This document shows, one piece after another, positions 6,279-14,082 of a stretch of DNA of 16,279 nt (the first letter of the stretch is position 1; every line of letters starts with the position of its first letter). The notes beneath the pieces were generated by a model. It worked only from the letters and a program-made list of their open reading frames with translations, did not search any database and was not told the DNA's origin. The translations under genes were made by a program, and so were the position numbers. This stretch comes from Candidatus Micrarchaeum sp. GTDB taxonomy: Archaea > Micrarchaeota > Micrarchaeia > CAILAH01. The stretch lies in the NCBI GenBank assembly GCA_020723045.1, contig DYJQ01000021.1:1-16279 (forward strand), given 5' to 3'.

Positions 6279-7184
6279 ATGTTTTGGTTGATATTTGGAA
6301 TCCTGCTGGTTGTTGGAATAGCCGGCCTTATGAGCAACATTAATATGAAAAAACCTATTTTCCTCGTTCTTGCGTTTGTAGGAATCCTTGGCTTTTTATT
6401 TAGCATGATTATTACCGTGCCCGCCGGCCATATTGGTGTTGTGTACGACCCGTTCGCGGGCGGTGTGCAGCAGGAGGAGCTGATGGAAGGGTTCCATTTA
6501 GTTCTTCCATGGAAGGAAATAACGATGATGAGCATAAGGACGCAGACGTACAACATGCACGCTGGCGGTGATGATGTCACACTGCCCACACTAACCGCAG
6601 AAGGGTTAGAGGTGCAGATAGATGTGAGTGTTATTTATCACATAGACAAAAACTCCGCGTGGTCCTTGTATCAAAACGTTGGCGAGGAATATGAAGACAT
6701 ATTAATAAAACCGACCACACGGGCGCTAGTTCGTGATCTGGTTGCCCAGTATCGGGCAGAGGACCTCTATGCCACTGAAAAGCGTGTCGGACTTCAGAAC
6801 AACCTCAAGACCAAGGTAAAAGAGCATCTTGAAGCAAGGGGCCTTGTTGTAGAAGCCGTGCTTGTAAGGGATATCCAGCTCCCAAGACTCATTAAAATGG
6901 CAATAGAATCAAAGCTTGAGGCAGAGCAGCAGGCAAAGCGAATGGAGTTCGTGCTTGAAAAAGAGCAGAAGGAAGCACAGAGGAAGGTGATAGAAGCAAA
7001 TGGTGAGGCGCAGAAAATGATAATAAAGGCAAATGCGACTGCAGAAAGCCAGCAGATAATTGCTTCCACACTGAATGAGCAGTATATAAAATGGCTATGG
7101 GTGTCAAACCTGCAGAACAACCCCGGCATCTATTATGTACCTATTGGAGCGGACGGCCTGCCATTATTAAAGACTGTTGAATAA
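6279..7184 (+). CDS. SPFH/Band 7 (prohibitin-like) membrane protein
   Basis: A 301-residue membrane-anchored SPFH protein. Two hydrophobic segments (about 2-18 and 26-47) precede the SPFH domain, which begins with VPAGHIGVVYDPFAGGV (47-63). The prohibitin pattern follows: EGFHLVLPW (70-78), RTQTYNMH (87-94), an EVQIDVSVIYHI strand (111-122) and VVEAVLVRDIQLP (190-202). A charged helical stretch from about 205 to 265 (repeated Glu/Lys/Gln/Ala) is the coiled coil through which such proteins form ring-like oligomers. Family members organise membrane microdomains or chaperone membrane proteases. No partner gene such as FtsH, HflC or NfeD is next to it, so the role here is open. A terminator overlaps its stop codon. 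Confidence 0.9.
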   Translation: MFWLIFGILLVVGIAGLMSNINMKKPIFLVLAFVGILGFLFSMIITVPAGHIGVVYDPFAGGVQQEELMEGFHLVLPWKEITMMSIRTQTYNMHAGGDDVTLPTLTAEGLEVQIDVSVIYHIDKNSAWSLYQNVGEEYEDILIKPTTRALVRDLVAQYRAEDLYATEKRVGLQNNLKTKVKEHLEARGLVVEAVLVRDIQLPRLIKMAIESKLEAEQQAKRMEFVLEKEQKEAQRKVIEANGEAQKMIIKANATAESQQIIASTLNEQYIKWLWVSNLQNNPGIYYVPIGADGLPLLKTVE

Positions 7185-7205
7185 CTAAACAGTTTGCTTT
7201 TTTTT
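7171..7205 (+). terminator. Hairpin plus poly-T terminator of the SPFH gene
   Basis: AGACTGTT (7171-7178) can pair with AACAGTTT (7188-7195), an 8-pair stem with one G-U pair and a 9-base loop spanning the TAA stop. Eight T follow at 7198-7205. The form is like an intrinsic terminator, though in archaea the T-run alone may suffice. Confidence 0.5.
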
Positions 7206-7235
7206 ATATTTCTCATATTTTCCATGAACAGGGGT

Positions 7236-7301
7236 ATGAGAGAAAGGGGAAATGATTATGATCGCAAAGCACGGGGCGGGTGGAAAAGAAAATACTCTTA
7301 A
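7236..7301 (+). CDS. Possible tiny Arg/Lys/Gly-rich protein (21 or 25 residues)
   Basis: In the 242-base gap between the SPFH and flavodoxin genes, an ATG at 7224 opens 25 codons ending at TAA 7299-7301. A second in-frame ATG lies at 7236. The product is strongly basic (RERGNDYDRKARGGWKRKYS) and would suit nucleic-acid binding. TTTATATT at 7203-7210 is about 29 bases before the second ATG, the leaderless spacing used by neighbouring genes, so I favour 7236. The ORF is short enough to arise by chance. The rest of the gap, 7302-7396, shows no RNA gene or strong structure that I can support. Confidence 0.25.
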   Translation: MRERGNDYDRKARGGWKRKYS

Positions 7302-7396
7302 GTGATTTTATCAGAGATCAGTGCTGCTTTGCTGTGTTCTGCGGGTGTTGGTCAGGTAATTTTGTTGCTAATGATTAGGTTGCCTGCATCTGAATC

Positions 7397-7404
7397 TTTA
7401 TATA
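7397..7404 (+). promoter_or_regulatory. TATA box of the flavodoxin-like gene
   Basis: TTTATATA centred about 27 bases before the ATG at 7427, with no Shine-Dalgarno match in between; this predicts a leaderless transcript. Confidence 0.55.
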
Positions 7405-7426
7405 TCTACATTTTTAAAAACCACCC

Positions 7427-7915
7427 ATGCCTTGTAAAGTGCTTATAGTCTATTACACTAGGACGGGCAATACTGCAAAGGTAGCGCAAGAGCTGGCAAC
7501 AGAGCTCGGTGCAGATGTAGAGCGGGTAGAGGAAAAAAGGGATAAGGCTGGCCTCATGGGTGCAATAAGGTCAGGAAAAAACCTCTTTCTGAACAAGCTT
7601 GCAGATATCGAATCCCCCAAGAAAGACCCATCACAGTATGATATAGTGGTAATCGGCACACCTATTCTGCTAAACCAGATGTCGCTCCCTATAAGGGCAT
7701 ACATAACACGGTTCAAGCATAAGTTCAAGAGTGTTGCATTCTTTTGTGTGGGCGGGCTGGGCTCAAAGAAGGCGTTTAAGGATATGGCGTATGTATGCGG
7801 CAAGGCGCCAAAGGCAACGTTGGGAATGTCCTATTTGACATATTACAGCGGGCAGTACAAAAAGAGGATAGCAGAATTTACAAAATCCATTCTAGATGGA
7901 AGCGGCCAACCATAA
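7427..7915 (+). CDS. Flavodoxin-like protein
   Basis: A 162-residue single-domain cytosolic protein with the flavodoxin fold. The first strand VLIVYYTRTGNTAKVA (5-20) holds the FMN-phosphate loop TRTGNT (11-16). DIVVIGTPILLNQMSLPIRAYI forms the middle strand and the next loop that lines the flavin. SVAFFCVGGLGSKKAF is a later strand. It probably carries electrons using FMN, or belongs to the HemG/multimeric flavodoxin-like branch; the FNR-like protein at 2796-3491 could be a reductase for it, though they are not adjacent. The aromatic residue usual after the TP in flavodoxin loops (such as TPVW) is replaced by ILLN. It ends 6 bases from the convergent lysS gene. Confidence 0.88.
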   Translation: MPCKVLIVYYTRTGNTAKVAQELATELGADVERVEEKRDKAGLMGAIRSGKNLFLNKLADIESPKKDPSQYDIVVIGTPILLNQMSLPIRAYITRFKHKFKSVAFFCVGGLGSKKAFKDMAYVCGKAPKATLGMSYLTYYSGQYKKRIAEFTKSILDGSGQP

Positions 7916-7921
7916 AAATAT

Positions 7922-9451
7922 CTATGCAATCGCCCCCTTCACTTTCTCAATCCCAATCGCATAGATCAATTTGCCCAGCCGTGGCCCCATCTCCTTTCCG
8001 ATTATTGCCAAGTATAACTGCTTAAACACATCCTTTGCATCAACACCATTCTCTTTTGCAACATCAAAGACAAGGTTATGCAGGTCCTCCGCACTCAATT
8101 TCTCATCCATCTTTTGCACATATGCCCTAACGAGCGCATTCTCGCTCTTTTTCATATCAACCCTGAACATATACCTATCAGGGACAAGGCTGCGCGAAAT
8201 CCATACATTAATGTAATTGCGCAGGTATTCCACCCCAGCCATATCCCCGACTAACTCGCCAACCTTGTTCCAATCGCCATATATATTATAGTAAAGGATC
8301 ATGTCTGCAATATCGGCCTTCCACACAACACGCGCGTTGCACAACTCAAACGCAATCGCCCGTTTTCTATCCGCGCGTTTTGTGGTATCGGTTCCAACAT
8401 CCTGCACCTTACCAACAAGCGACGCCCTCTTATAATCCTCAAGGATGGGGAATAATGTTTCCTTATCAATCACCAGCTCCTTATCTTCTTGTACATCCGG
8501 CTTGAGCAGTATATACTTTATTATTTCCACGGGCAGTAATTCAACCAGCTCGTTTACAGTATGCCCTATCCCCTTGCTCTTGCTGTATTTCTTGCCCTTG
8601 TATTTTAGGAATCCGAACTTGTAGTAATAAGGCGGCTCTTCATTGTAGAACTCCCGGTGTACTGCCGCAACCGTGCTGAGCGTCCCGCCTTTTGTGTGAT
8701 GGTCAACACTACCACCCTCCGTCACAACGTGCATGAACTTCTGCCTTGTTGGCCAATCCAGCCTAAACAATAATTTATACCTGTGGTTTTCAATCTTATC
8801 CCAATCCACACTACCGCACTTGCTGCATTTGTACTTGTAATTTCCATCCTTATACTCCAGCACAGCATTCTTATCTACATTCATGCATTTTTTGCATATG
8901 GGCATGATGGGAAACCAATCATCAGGCATCGTTTCCCTGAGTGAGCTCACCCTCACAATCTCTTTTATTTCATCCTTCCTCTCGCACATCTCCCTCGCGA
9001 ACTTATCATACCTTCCCTGTGCATATAGTTTACTCGCTCTCACAAACTCGAGCTCGACACCGAATACTTTCATCAGCTCCTGTGTTTCCGCGATGAAATG
9101 CCCCGCAAAACTCTCATGGCACCCTTTCGGATCCCTCGCATATGCGAGCGGCATTCCCATATCCTCCCCTATCGTCTTTGCATATTCCTTCAGCGGTTCG
9201 GGCACCGCATCGAGTGCATCCATATCATCAGATACAAAAACATAGTGCACATTCCCGTACTTTGACAACTGCCTGCTTATCGCATACGCAAACAAGAATT
9301 CGCACAACGTGCCGGGGTGGACTGGCCCGCTAGGCGTAATCCCAGCCATCACCACATAGGGCGGCTCCTTCTCATCATAGATCTTTTTTGCAATAATCTC
9401 CGACCAGTGCATATTCTTTATATCCTTTTCACCAGCAGTTTCATTGGCCAT
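7922..9451 (-). CDS. lysS: Lysyl-tRNA synthetase, class I
   Basis: Attaches lysine to tRNA-Lys using a Rossmann-fold class I core; this form is typical of archaea and a few bacteria. The 509-residue protein has MAGITPSGPVHPGTL (35-49), where HPGT (45-48) replaces the usual HIGN/HIGH. It has YSKSKG (289-294) for KMSKS. A zinc knuckle pairs C186/C189 with C209/C212. SVDHHTKGGT (248-257) matches the conserved lysine-pocket region. The helical C-terminal half is the anticodon-binding cage. Start: the ATG at 9451 lies about 25 bases from an AT box, fitting leaderless initiation. Just past its stop, a T5 run on this strand (7915-7919) overlaps the flavodoxin stop and may terminate transcription. 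The Trx-CcdA gene is upstream on the same strand, with 47 bases between. Confidence 0.94.
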   Translation of the reverse strand: MANETAGEKDIKNMHWSEIIAKKIYDEKEPPYVVMAGITPSGPVHPGTLCEFLFAYAISRQLSKYGNVHYVFVSDDMDALDAVPEPLKEYAKTIGEDMGMPLAYARDPKGCHESFAGHFIAETQELMKVFGVELEFVRASKLYAQGRYDKFAREMCERKDEIKEIVRVSSLRETMPDDWFPIMPICKKCMNVDKNAVLEYKDGNYKYKCSKCGSVDWDKIENHRYKLLFRLDWPTRQKFMHVVTEGGSVDHHTKGGTLSTVAAVHREFYNEEPPYYYKFGFLKYKGKKYSKSKGIGHTVNELVELLPVEIIKYILLKPDVQEDKELVIDKETLFPILEDYKRASLVGKVQDVGTDTTKRADRKRAIAFELCNARVVWKADIADMILYYNIYGDWNKVGELVGDMAGVEYLRNYINVWISRSLVPDRYMFRVDMKKSENALVRAYVQKMDEKLSAEDLHNLVFDVAKENGVDAKDVFKQLYLAIIGKEMGPRLGKLIYAIGIEKVKGAIA

Positions 9452-9470
9452 GCAAGTGTTAAGATAAGAA

Positions 9471-9480
9471 TATTTTTATT
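9471..9480 (-). promoter_or_regulatory. TATA box of lysS
   Basis: On the - strand this reads AATAAAAATA, centred about 25 bases before the lysS ATG. It lies in the 47-base gap behind the Trx-CcdA gene, so lysS can be transcribed on its own. Confidence 0.45.
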
Positions 9481-9498
9481 TGGCTCTTATGCTCCTTG

Positions 9499-10593
9499 TT
9501 ACACGAACTCAAACAGCTCATTCAGCATAATCAAGAACAATGCAAACAGTATTATCCCCGAGATGAGATGGAGCTCGCGTATATATCTTTCCTTCCATTC
9601 CCCAACATTCTCCAACGTTATCCTTCCTACGTATATACCTGCGGTTATGATAATCATGGGGAGGATGAAGAACAGGTTGTAGACAACCAGATACGTTATT
9701 GTCTGAAGCGTTGCGGCCTTTGCAATCATGCCAAGCACCATTAAGTATGGGCCGGATGAGCACGGCAACAGGAACAGAGAGCAGAGGAACGCCGCAATCA
9801 CAACCCCTGCTGGCGATGTGGCCTGCTCTGTAATCCTCTTAGCGTATGGCCTTAAGAATGTTGGCATCTCCACGGCAAGGAACCCCGGCTTGTAATTGAA
9901 GTAGGCGTTTATCTCCATCAACGCGAGTGCGAGCGCACCCACAGTCACTATTAAATAGAACATATGGCTGAGTTCAAACGTAGTTATTGCATGGAGTATC
10001 CCGAGCCCATAGAGCATATACATTATGAATATAACTGCAGAGAACAACACACCCGCAAATAATGACTCCTTCCTTCCTTTAGCGTAGAATATTGTGCTCA
10101 GAAGCATTACCATTACTGCAATTGTACAAGGGTTTATCGAATCAACGAGTGCAGCGCCGATGAGGACGGGCCACGTTATAGCGGCTGTCCTGCCCCCCTC
10201 AACGATATTATCGAAATTCTTCTGTGTTATAACACCTGTCGGGCACGTCTCATCCTTGCACGCCGCATCGAAAAGCCCTCTCCACTGCTGTTCAGTGAGT
10301 TCACCAACAACGAAGGCCTTCCCACGCACAACGAGTGTGGGCACGCCAGCATTCTCCAGCCCAACACCGAACCTCTCATATTCCCGAAACATCCTGTTTC
10401 TGTTGTCGGCATCCTGCGACACTTCATATGTGGTTATGTTGAGTTCATACTCATTGCCCAGCTTCTCCAACACTTTCTCTGTTGCGGCACAGTGCGTGCA
10501 CCCTATTGCATAGTAAAAATCAATGTTGATTGCATCCGCAAAAGAGAGAGATAGGGCCAATGCCAACATGGCCAGAACTGCAGCAACTCGCAT
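9499..10593 (-). CDS. Secreted thioredoxin domain fused to a CcdA/DsbD-type membrane electron carrier
   Basis: Moves reducing equivalents across the membrane to an external thioredoxin-like domain. Residues 1-21 are a signal peptide. Residues 22-112 are a thioredoxin/glutaredoxin fold with active site CTHC (32-35) and cis-proline GVPT (Pro85). A linker follows with an extra Cys pair (C112, C117). From about 139 there are some six membrane segments of the CcdA type, with the two signature cysteines in SINPCT (C156) and LPCSSGPY (C278), plus C271. The order, external thioredoxin then CcdA, is the reverse of the C-terminal half of bacterial DsbD, so one chain replaces two partners. Likely clients are the Cys-containing surface proteins coded downstream on the other strand; that is inference. 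It is divergent from pyrG across 73 bases. Confidence 0.9.
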   Translation of the reverse strand: MRVAAVLAMLALALSLSFADAINIDFYYAIGCTHCAATEKVLEKLGNEYELNITTYEVSQDADNRNRMFREYERFGVGLENAGVPTLVVRGKAFVVGELTEQQWRGLFDAACKDETCPTGVITQKNFDNIVEGGRTAAITWPVLIGAALVDSINPCTIAVMVMLLSTIFYAKGRKESLFAGVLFSAVIFIMYMLYGLGILHAITTFELSHMFYLIVTVGALALALMEINAYFNYKPGFLAVEMPTFLRPYAKRITEQATSPAGVVIAAFLCSLFLLPCSSGPYLMVLGMIAKAATLQTITYLVVYNLFFILPMIIITAGIYVGRITLENVGEWKERYIRELHLISGIILFALFLIMLNELFEFV

Positions 10594-10618
10594 GGGAATA
10601 TTTGTTGTGATGAAAGAA

Positions 10619-10647
10619 TAAAAAATAAAAGCAAATGTTCTTTATTA
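10619..10647. promoter_or_regulatory. Divergent promoter region between Trx-CcdA and pyrG
   Basis: The 73-base gap is very AT-rich. On the - strand TTTTATTTTTTA (10619-10630) lies about 32 bases before the Trx-CcdA ATG. On the + strand TTTATTA (10641-10647) is about 23 bases before the pyrG ATG. Here the two directions seem to have separate boxes, unlike the other divergent pairs. Confidence 0.4.
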
Positions 10648-10666
10648 TTTTCTCTTATTAATCTAC

Positions 10667-12316
10667 ATGCGCTCGAGGGGATATATCGTAATTCTCGGCT
10701 CGATAATGTCGGGCCTCGGCAAGGGTATAGTGACCGCCTCTATTTGCAAGTTATTGCAGGCCAAGGGCCTCAAGGTGGTCCCGCTCAAATTTGACGGTTA
10801 TCTTAATGTTGACTGCGGTACGATGAACCCATTCAGGCATGGCGAGGTCTTTGTTCTTGATGACGGTTCAGAGGTTGATATGGATTTCGGTACGTATGAG
10901 CGTTTCCTCAACATCTCGCTCAACAAATTCTCGAGCATTACTGGAGGCAAGATCTTCCAGCACCTGATTAAGAAGGAACGCGAGGGCCGTTTCCTCGGGC
11001 GGGATGTACAGATAGTCCCACACCTGACAGACGAATTAAAGGCGTGGATACGCAGGCTTGGGGATGAGACGGATGCTGATGTTGTTGTGATTGAGGTCGG
11101 GGGCACGGTAGGTGATATCGAGAACTCCTACTTCATCGAGGCCATCCGCCAGCTCTCATATGAAGAAAAGCATTTCGTTGCGGTGCAGCTCACACATGTT
11201 CCCAGCCTGAGTAAGGGCGAGCCCAAGACCAAACCCACACAGCACGCAAACAGGCTGATACAAAGTATGGGCATACGGCCGGACATAATAGTATGCAGGG
11301 AGGATGAGCCGCTCACACAAGAGTCGATAGAGAAGATAAGCCTATTCGCAAATGTAAGCCCCAAACATGTTTTTGATGACCCCACACTCAGCACGGTGTA
11401 CGCACTACCGAAAGTGCTCAACGACCAAGGCATATGCAAAGTTATATGCGAGAAGCTCGGTATTGAAGACGGCCATGCCGACATATCTAATTGGGAATCA
11501 CTAGTTGAGCGCATAATTAATCCAAAGAACGGTGAGGTTGACATTGCTATAGTTGGCAAGTATACCACAACCAAGGATGCATACGTCTCGGTGAAGGAGG
11601 CGATTGTGCACGCAGCCGCGCAATTCGATGTCAGGCCTAACATATGGTTCGTCGAATCCACACTCATAGAGGAAGGCGGGCCGGATATAATGAAAGATTA
11701 TGATGGCATAATCGTGCCGGGTGGGTTTGGAAACAGGGGGATTGAGGGCAAGATAGAGGCGATAAGGTATGCGCGTGAAAACAACATCCCATTCCTCGGC
11801 CTGTGCCTGGGCATGCAGTTGATGGTTGTTGAGTATGCGCGCAACGTGTTAGGCTGGAAGGATGCCCACTCAACAGAGTTTAGCTCGGACACAAAACACC
11901 CGGTAATTGACCTTCTCCCGGAGCAGAAATCTGTTTCAGAAAAAGGCGGGACGATGAGGTTGGGGGGCCACACTTCGTTATTGGTAGAGGGGACGCTTGC
12001 ACACAAATACTACAATGCACTAGAGGTTGATGAGAGGCACAGGCACAGGTATGAGGTCAACCCTGAGTATGTGAAGGATTTTGAGGAGCACAATCTCATA
12101 ATCTCCGGCCGTTCAAAGGATAATGGGGTGGTTGAGTTTTGCGAGTGGCCGAATGGCCTCGGTATAGGGACGCAGGCACACCCGGAATTCAAGAGCCGTC
12201 TGGAAAAACCCAGTCCGCTATTCCTGTTCCTTGTTGAGAAGGCCATTGAGGCCAGGAAAAGGAATAGCAGGAAAACAAGTATGGCTAATACGCACAGGAC
12301 AATCGGGAGTGTGTGA
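10667..12316 (+). CDS. pyrG: CTP synthase (glutamine hydrolysing)
   Basis: Makes CTP from UTP, ATP and glutamine in the cytosol. The 549-residue protein has the synthetase domain first: SGLGKG (15-20), GTMNPFRHGEVFV (51-63), metal residues D71 and E143 (IEVGGTVGDIE), and KTKPTQHA (187-194). The glutaminase domain follows: PGGFGNRG (351-358), nucleophile Cys380 in GLCLGMQ, and HPEF with His505 and Glu507. Some motifs differ from the common form: GSIMSGLGKG instead of GGVVS-type, FDGYLNVDCG instead of DPYLNVDPG. This suggests a separate branch of the family. The tail after KPSPLF is basic and ends in MANTHRTIGSV, which lies in a tandem duplication. The ATG has no clear Shine-Dalgarno match. Regulation by CTP would be at the protein level, as in the family. 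Confidence 0.95.
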   Translation: MRSRGYIVILGSIMSGLGKGIVTASICKLLQAKGLKVVPLKFDGYLNVDCGTMNPFRHGEVFVLDDGSEVDMDFGTYERFLNISLNKFSSITGGKIFQHLIKKEREGRFLGRDVQIVPHLTDELKAWIRRLGDETDADVVVIEVGGTVGDIENSYFIEAIRQLSYEEKHFVAVQLTHVPSLSKGEPKTKPTQHANRLIQSMGIRPDIIVCREDEPLTQESIEKISLFANVSPKHVFDDPTLSTVYALPKVLNDQGICKVICEKLGIEDGHADISNWESLVERIINPKNGEVDIAIVGKYTTTKDAYVSVKEAIVHAAAQFDVRPNIWFVESTLIEEGGPDIMKDYDGIIVPGGFGNRGIEGKIEAIRYARENNIPFLGLCLGMQLMVVEYARNVLGWKDAHSTEFSSDTKHPVIDLLPEQKSVSEKGGTMRLGGHTSLLVEGTLAHKYYNALEVDERHRHRYEVNPEYVKDFEEHNLIISGRSKDNGVVEFCEWPNGLGIGTQAHPEFKSRLEKPSPLFLFLVEKAIEARKRNSRKTSMANTHRTIGSV

Positions 12317-12377
12317 AGTTTTTAAAAACGAGTATGGCCGATACGCATAAGACAATTGGCGGTGTGTGAAGCTTTTA
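12272..12377 (+). repeat. 53-base tandem duplication of the pyrG 3' end
   Basis: Unit 1 (12272-12324) and unit 2 (12325-12377) match at 44 of 53 bases with no gap. Unit 1 codes the last residues of PyrG and its TGA stop. Unit 2 repeats this outside the gene: ATG 12334 to TGA 12367-12369 reads MADTHKTIGGV against MANTHRTIGSV. Eight of the nine differences are transitions, and about half fall at third codon positions. Each unit ends in an AG-T/C-TTTTA box; the second copy is the probable TATA box of the next gene. 53 is not a multiple of three, so unit 2 is out of frame with pyrG. Confidence 0.85.
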
Positions 12378-12412
12378 AATAGTTAAATTCATATTCATAT
12401 AGTACCAAGGTG
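12373..12412 (+). promoter_or_regulatory. Promoter and ribosome site of the surface-protein operon
   Basis: TTTTAAAT at 12373-12380 would start RNA near 12403. AAGGTG at 12407-12412 is a Shine-Dalgarno match 5 bases before the ATG at 12418. This decides against the in-frame GTG at 12412, which overlaps it. Confidence 0.45.
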
Positions 12413-12417
12413 TGCTT

Positions 12418-14082
12418 ATGAGGATTCAAAACCAGCTTTTGTTTGTGGCCCTGCTCATGTTTTCGCTTTCCTATGCCGCGATAACCAACGCTTCAATTGT
12501 CAGAGCGGACAACCAGGCGCTATCCAACATGAGTTGGGAACCCGGTACTATGAAAGCCTATGTTGACGGTGCGGCAGGCAATCCAGATATAACATTGATG
12601 GCATGTGGCGATGCAGTTGACGATGTTCGGAATAAGTATGCCACATTCGTCTACAGGACAGGCAACATAAGCGGCTTTACTGTAGTTGCCAAGGAGCCAT
12701 CCAATTCCTATACACAATTGAGCACATGCGCGGGTGCGTGTTGCAGGGGTGCGACGAACTATAATTTCAACAGCCTTTACGCAGTATACCCTGCCCATGT
12801 TTATGCAATAATCTCAACCGATACTGTGTTTGACGAGAGCGACACATTAGTTTACGTGGGCCCATCAACACACCTGCGCGGCTATTACACGCAATCCGCT
12901 CTTGAGAGCAGTTATAACCAAGCCACTGGCAACGTTACATTCAACATAGGCGCGAATGATGTGCAGAGCTGGACGGGCAGTGCATATGCAACGAATTCCG
13001 AGGACCACCCATACTTCTATATTGGCGTGTGCGACCCAACAGCCAACCTATACTACTGGGGATGCCAAGGGGGCCGTGCCGGTGTCAGCAGGGGGACAGC
13101 ATATTCAGTCCATACGGGTGTGGTCTCGCCCCCCGACACCGCAAAGTACACCAAGTACTGGGTGGTGAACGGCATAGGAACGGCGTTTTGCATAGGCGCG
13201 GACCCCTCGGTTACGGCAGTTTCGCTCAACCCCTCGACGCAGTATTCTGGCGGTACGGTCAATGTAACCGTTTCAATCAGGAATGACGGCAACGTGGATA
13301 TAACGCAGACATTCAACGTCACGGTAAACGTATCGGGTGTTGGCGATGTGCAGAACCTCACAGTGTCTGGGCTGTCCGCATACACCACAACCACACAGTC
13401 GTTCAATCTTACACTCACAAACTACCCATCAGGGACGCGTACAGTAGGTGCGCGTATTGCAACGGCCTCTATTGCCGACTGCGATTCTACGAATAACTAC
13501 GCCTCTGCCACTCTCACAGTAGAGCCAGCATATAATGTGCACATGTACATAAACGGTGTGGAGAACAACACGTTCCCGGATGCAGGGAGGCCATACAACA
13601 TCTCTGTGAAGGTGAACGATACAGACGGCAACACACCCGATGTGCTCGTCAGGGTGTATGAAGTGAACGGCATAAACCTGTTCGCGCCCATACAAGTGCT
13701 CTCCACAGCACCAGCGAGAGGCCTCAGCCCAATAAGCTATGGGCAGAGCATAACCAGTGGCGGGATGACCAATTTCACCATCATACCCACTGGCAATAAG
13801 CTCTATACACCCGAATATGCATACACAAACATAGGGGCTTATGTTGGCAACTATTCATTATACATAGAGGTATTCAACGCCACAACTGGCGAGGAGCTGC
13901 AACAGACAAACGGCACTGCGCTCATAGACCAATTTAACATAACGCTTCTGAATATGAGTGTGCGCACGCCGGAGTCTAATGAACACCCCATAGCTGTGGA
14001 TAATCAGGACGACTATGTACAGTTGATGACGGAGTTCATGAATGACGTATTCGCCAACGTTGCAAGGTGGTGGCTGCAATGA
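12418..14082 (+). CDS. Secreted surface protein with a CARDB-like domain (first gene of the pair)
   Basis: A 554-residue protein, function unknown. Residues 5-20 form a signal peptide (cut probably after SYA). Residues 50-150 are a Cys-containing module also present in the next gene: NP (55-56), C63, YRTG (79-82), C104, SLY (119-121), YP (124-125). A further Cys-bearing region runs to about 255. Residues about 261-367 form a CARDB-like beta sandwich, beginning DPSVTAVSLNPS and ending NNYASATLTV. Another Ig-like domain fills 370-520. No C-terminal membrane segment is seen; the end is VFANVARWWLQ. About eighteen N-x-S/T sequons suggest heavy glycosylation. Its TGA overlaps the next ATG (ATGA), so the two proteins are made together and may form a complex, with the second anchoring the first. 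Confidence 0.82.
   Translation: MRIQNQLLFVALLMFSLSYAAITNASIVRADNQALSNMSWEPGTMKAYVDGAAGNPDITLMACGDAVDDVRNKYATFVYRTGNISGFTVVAKEPSNSYTQLSTCAGACCRGATNYNFNSLYAVYPAHVYAIISTDTVFDESDTLVYVGPSTHLRGYYTQSALESSYNQATGNVTFNIGANDVQSWTGSAYATNSEDHPYFYIGVCDPTANLYYWGCQGGRAGVSRGTAYSVHTGVVSPPDTAKYTKYWVVNGIGTAFCIGADPSVTAVSLNPSTQYSGGTVNVTVSIRNDGNVDITQTFNVTVNVSGVGDVQNLTVSGLSAYTTTTQSFNLTLTNYPSGTRTVGARIATASIADCDSTNNYASATLTVEPAYNVHMYINGVENNTFPDAGRPYNISVKVNDTDGNTPDVLVRVYEVNGINLFAPIQVLSTAPARGLSPISYGQSITSGGMTNFTIIPTGNKLYTPEYAYTNIGAYVGNYSLYIEVFNATTGEELQQTNGTALIDQFNITLLNMSVRTPESNEHPIAVDNQDDYVQLMTEFMNDVFANVARWWLQ

Noticed and set aside
7302..7396. tRNA or structured RNA in the gap before the flavodoxin gene
   Set aside because: No TpsiC-loop consensus or cloverleaf, and only short weak inverted repeats.
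11128..11667. 179-codon open frame on the - strand inside pyrG
   Set aside because: Mirror of a strongly conserved coding region; Ser/Cys-rich product with no domain.
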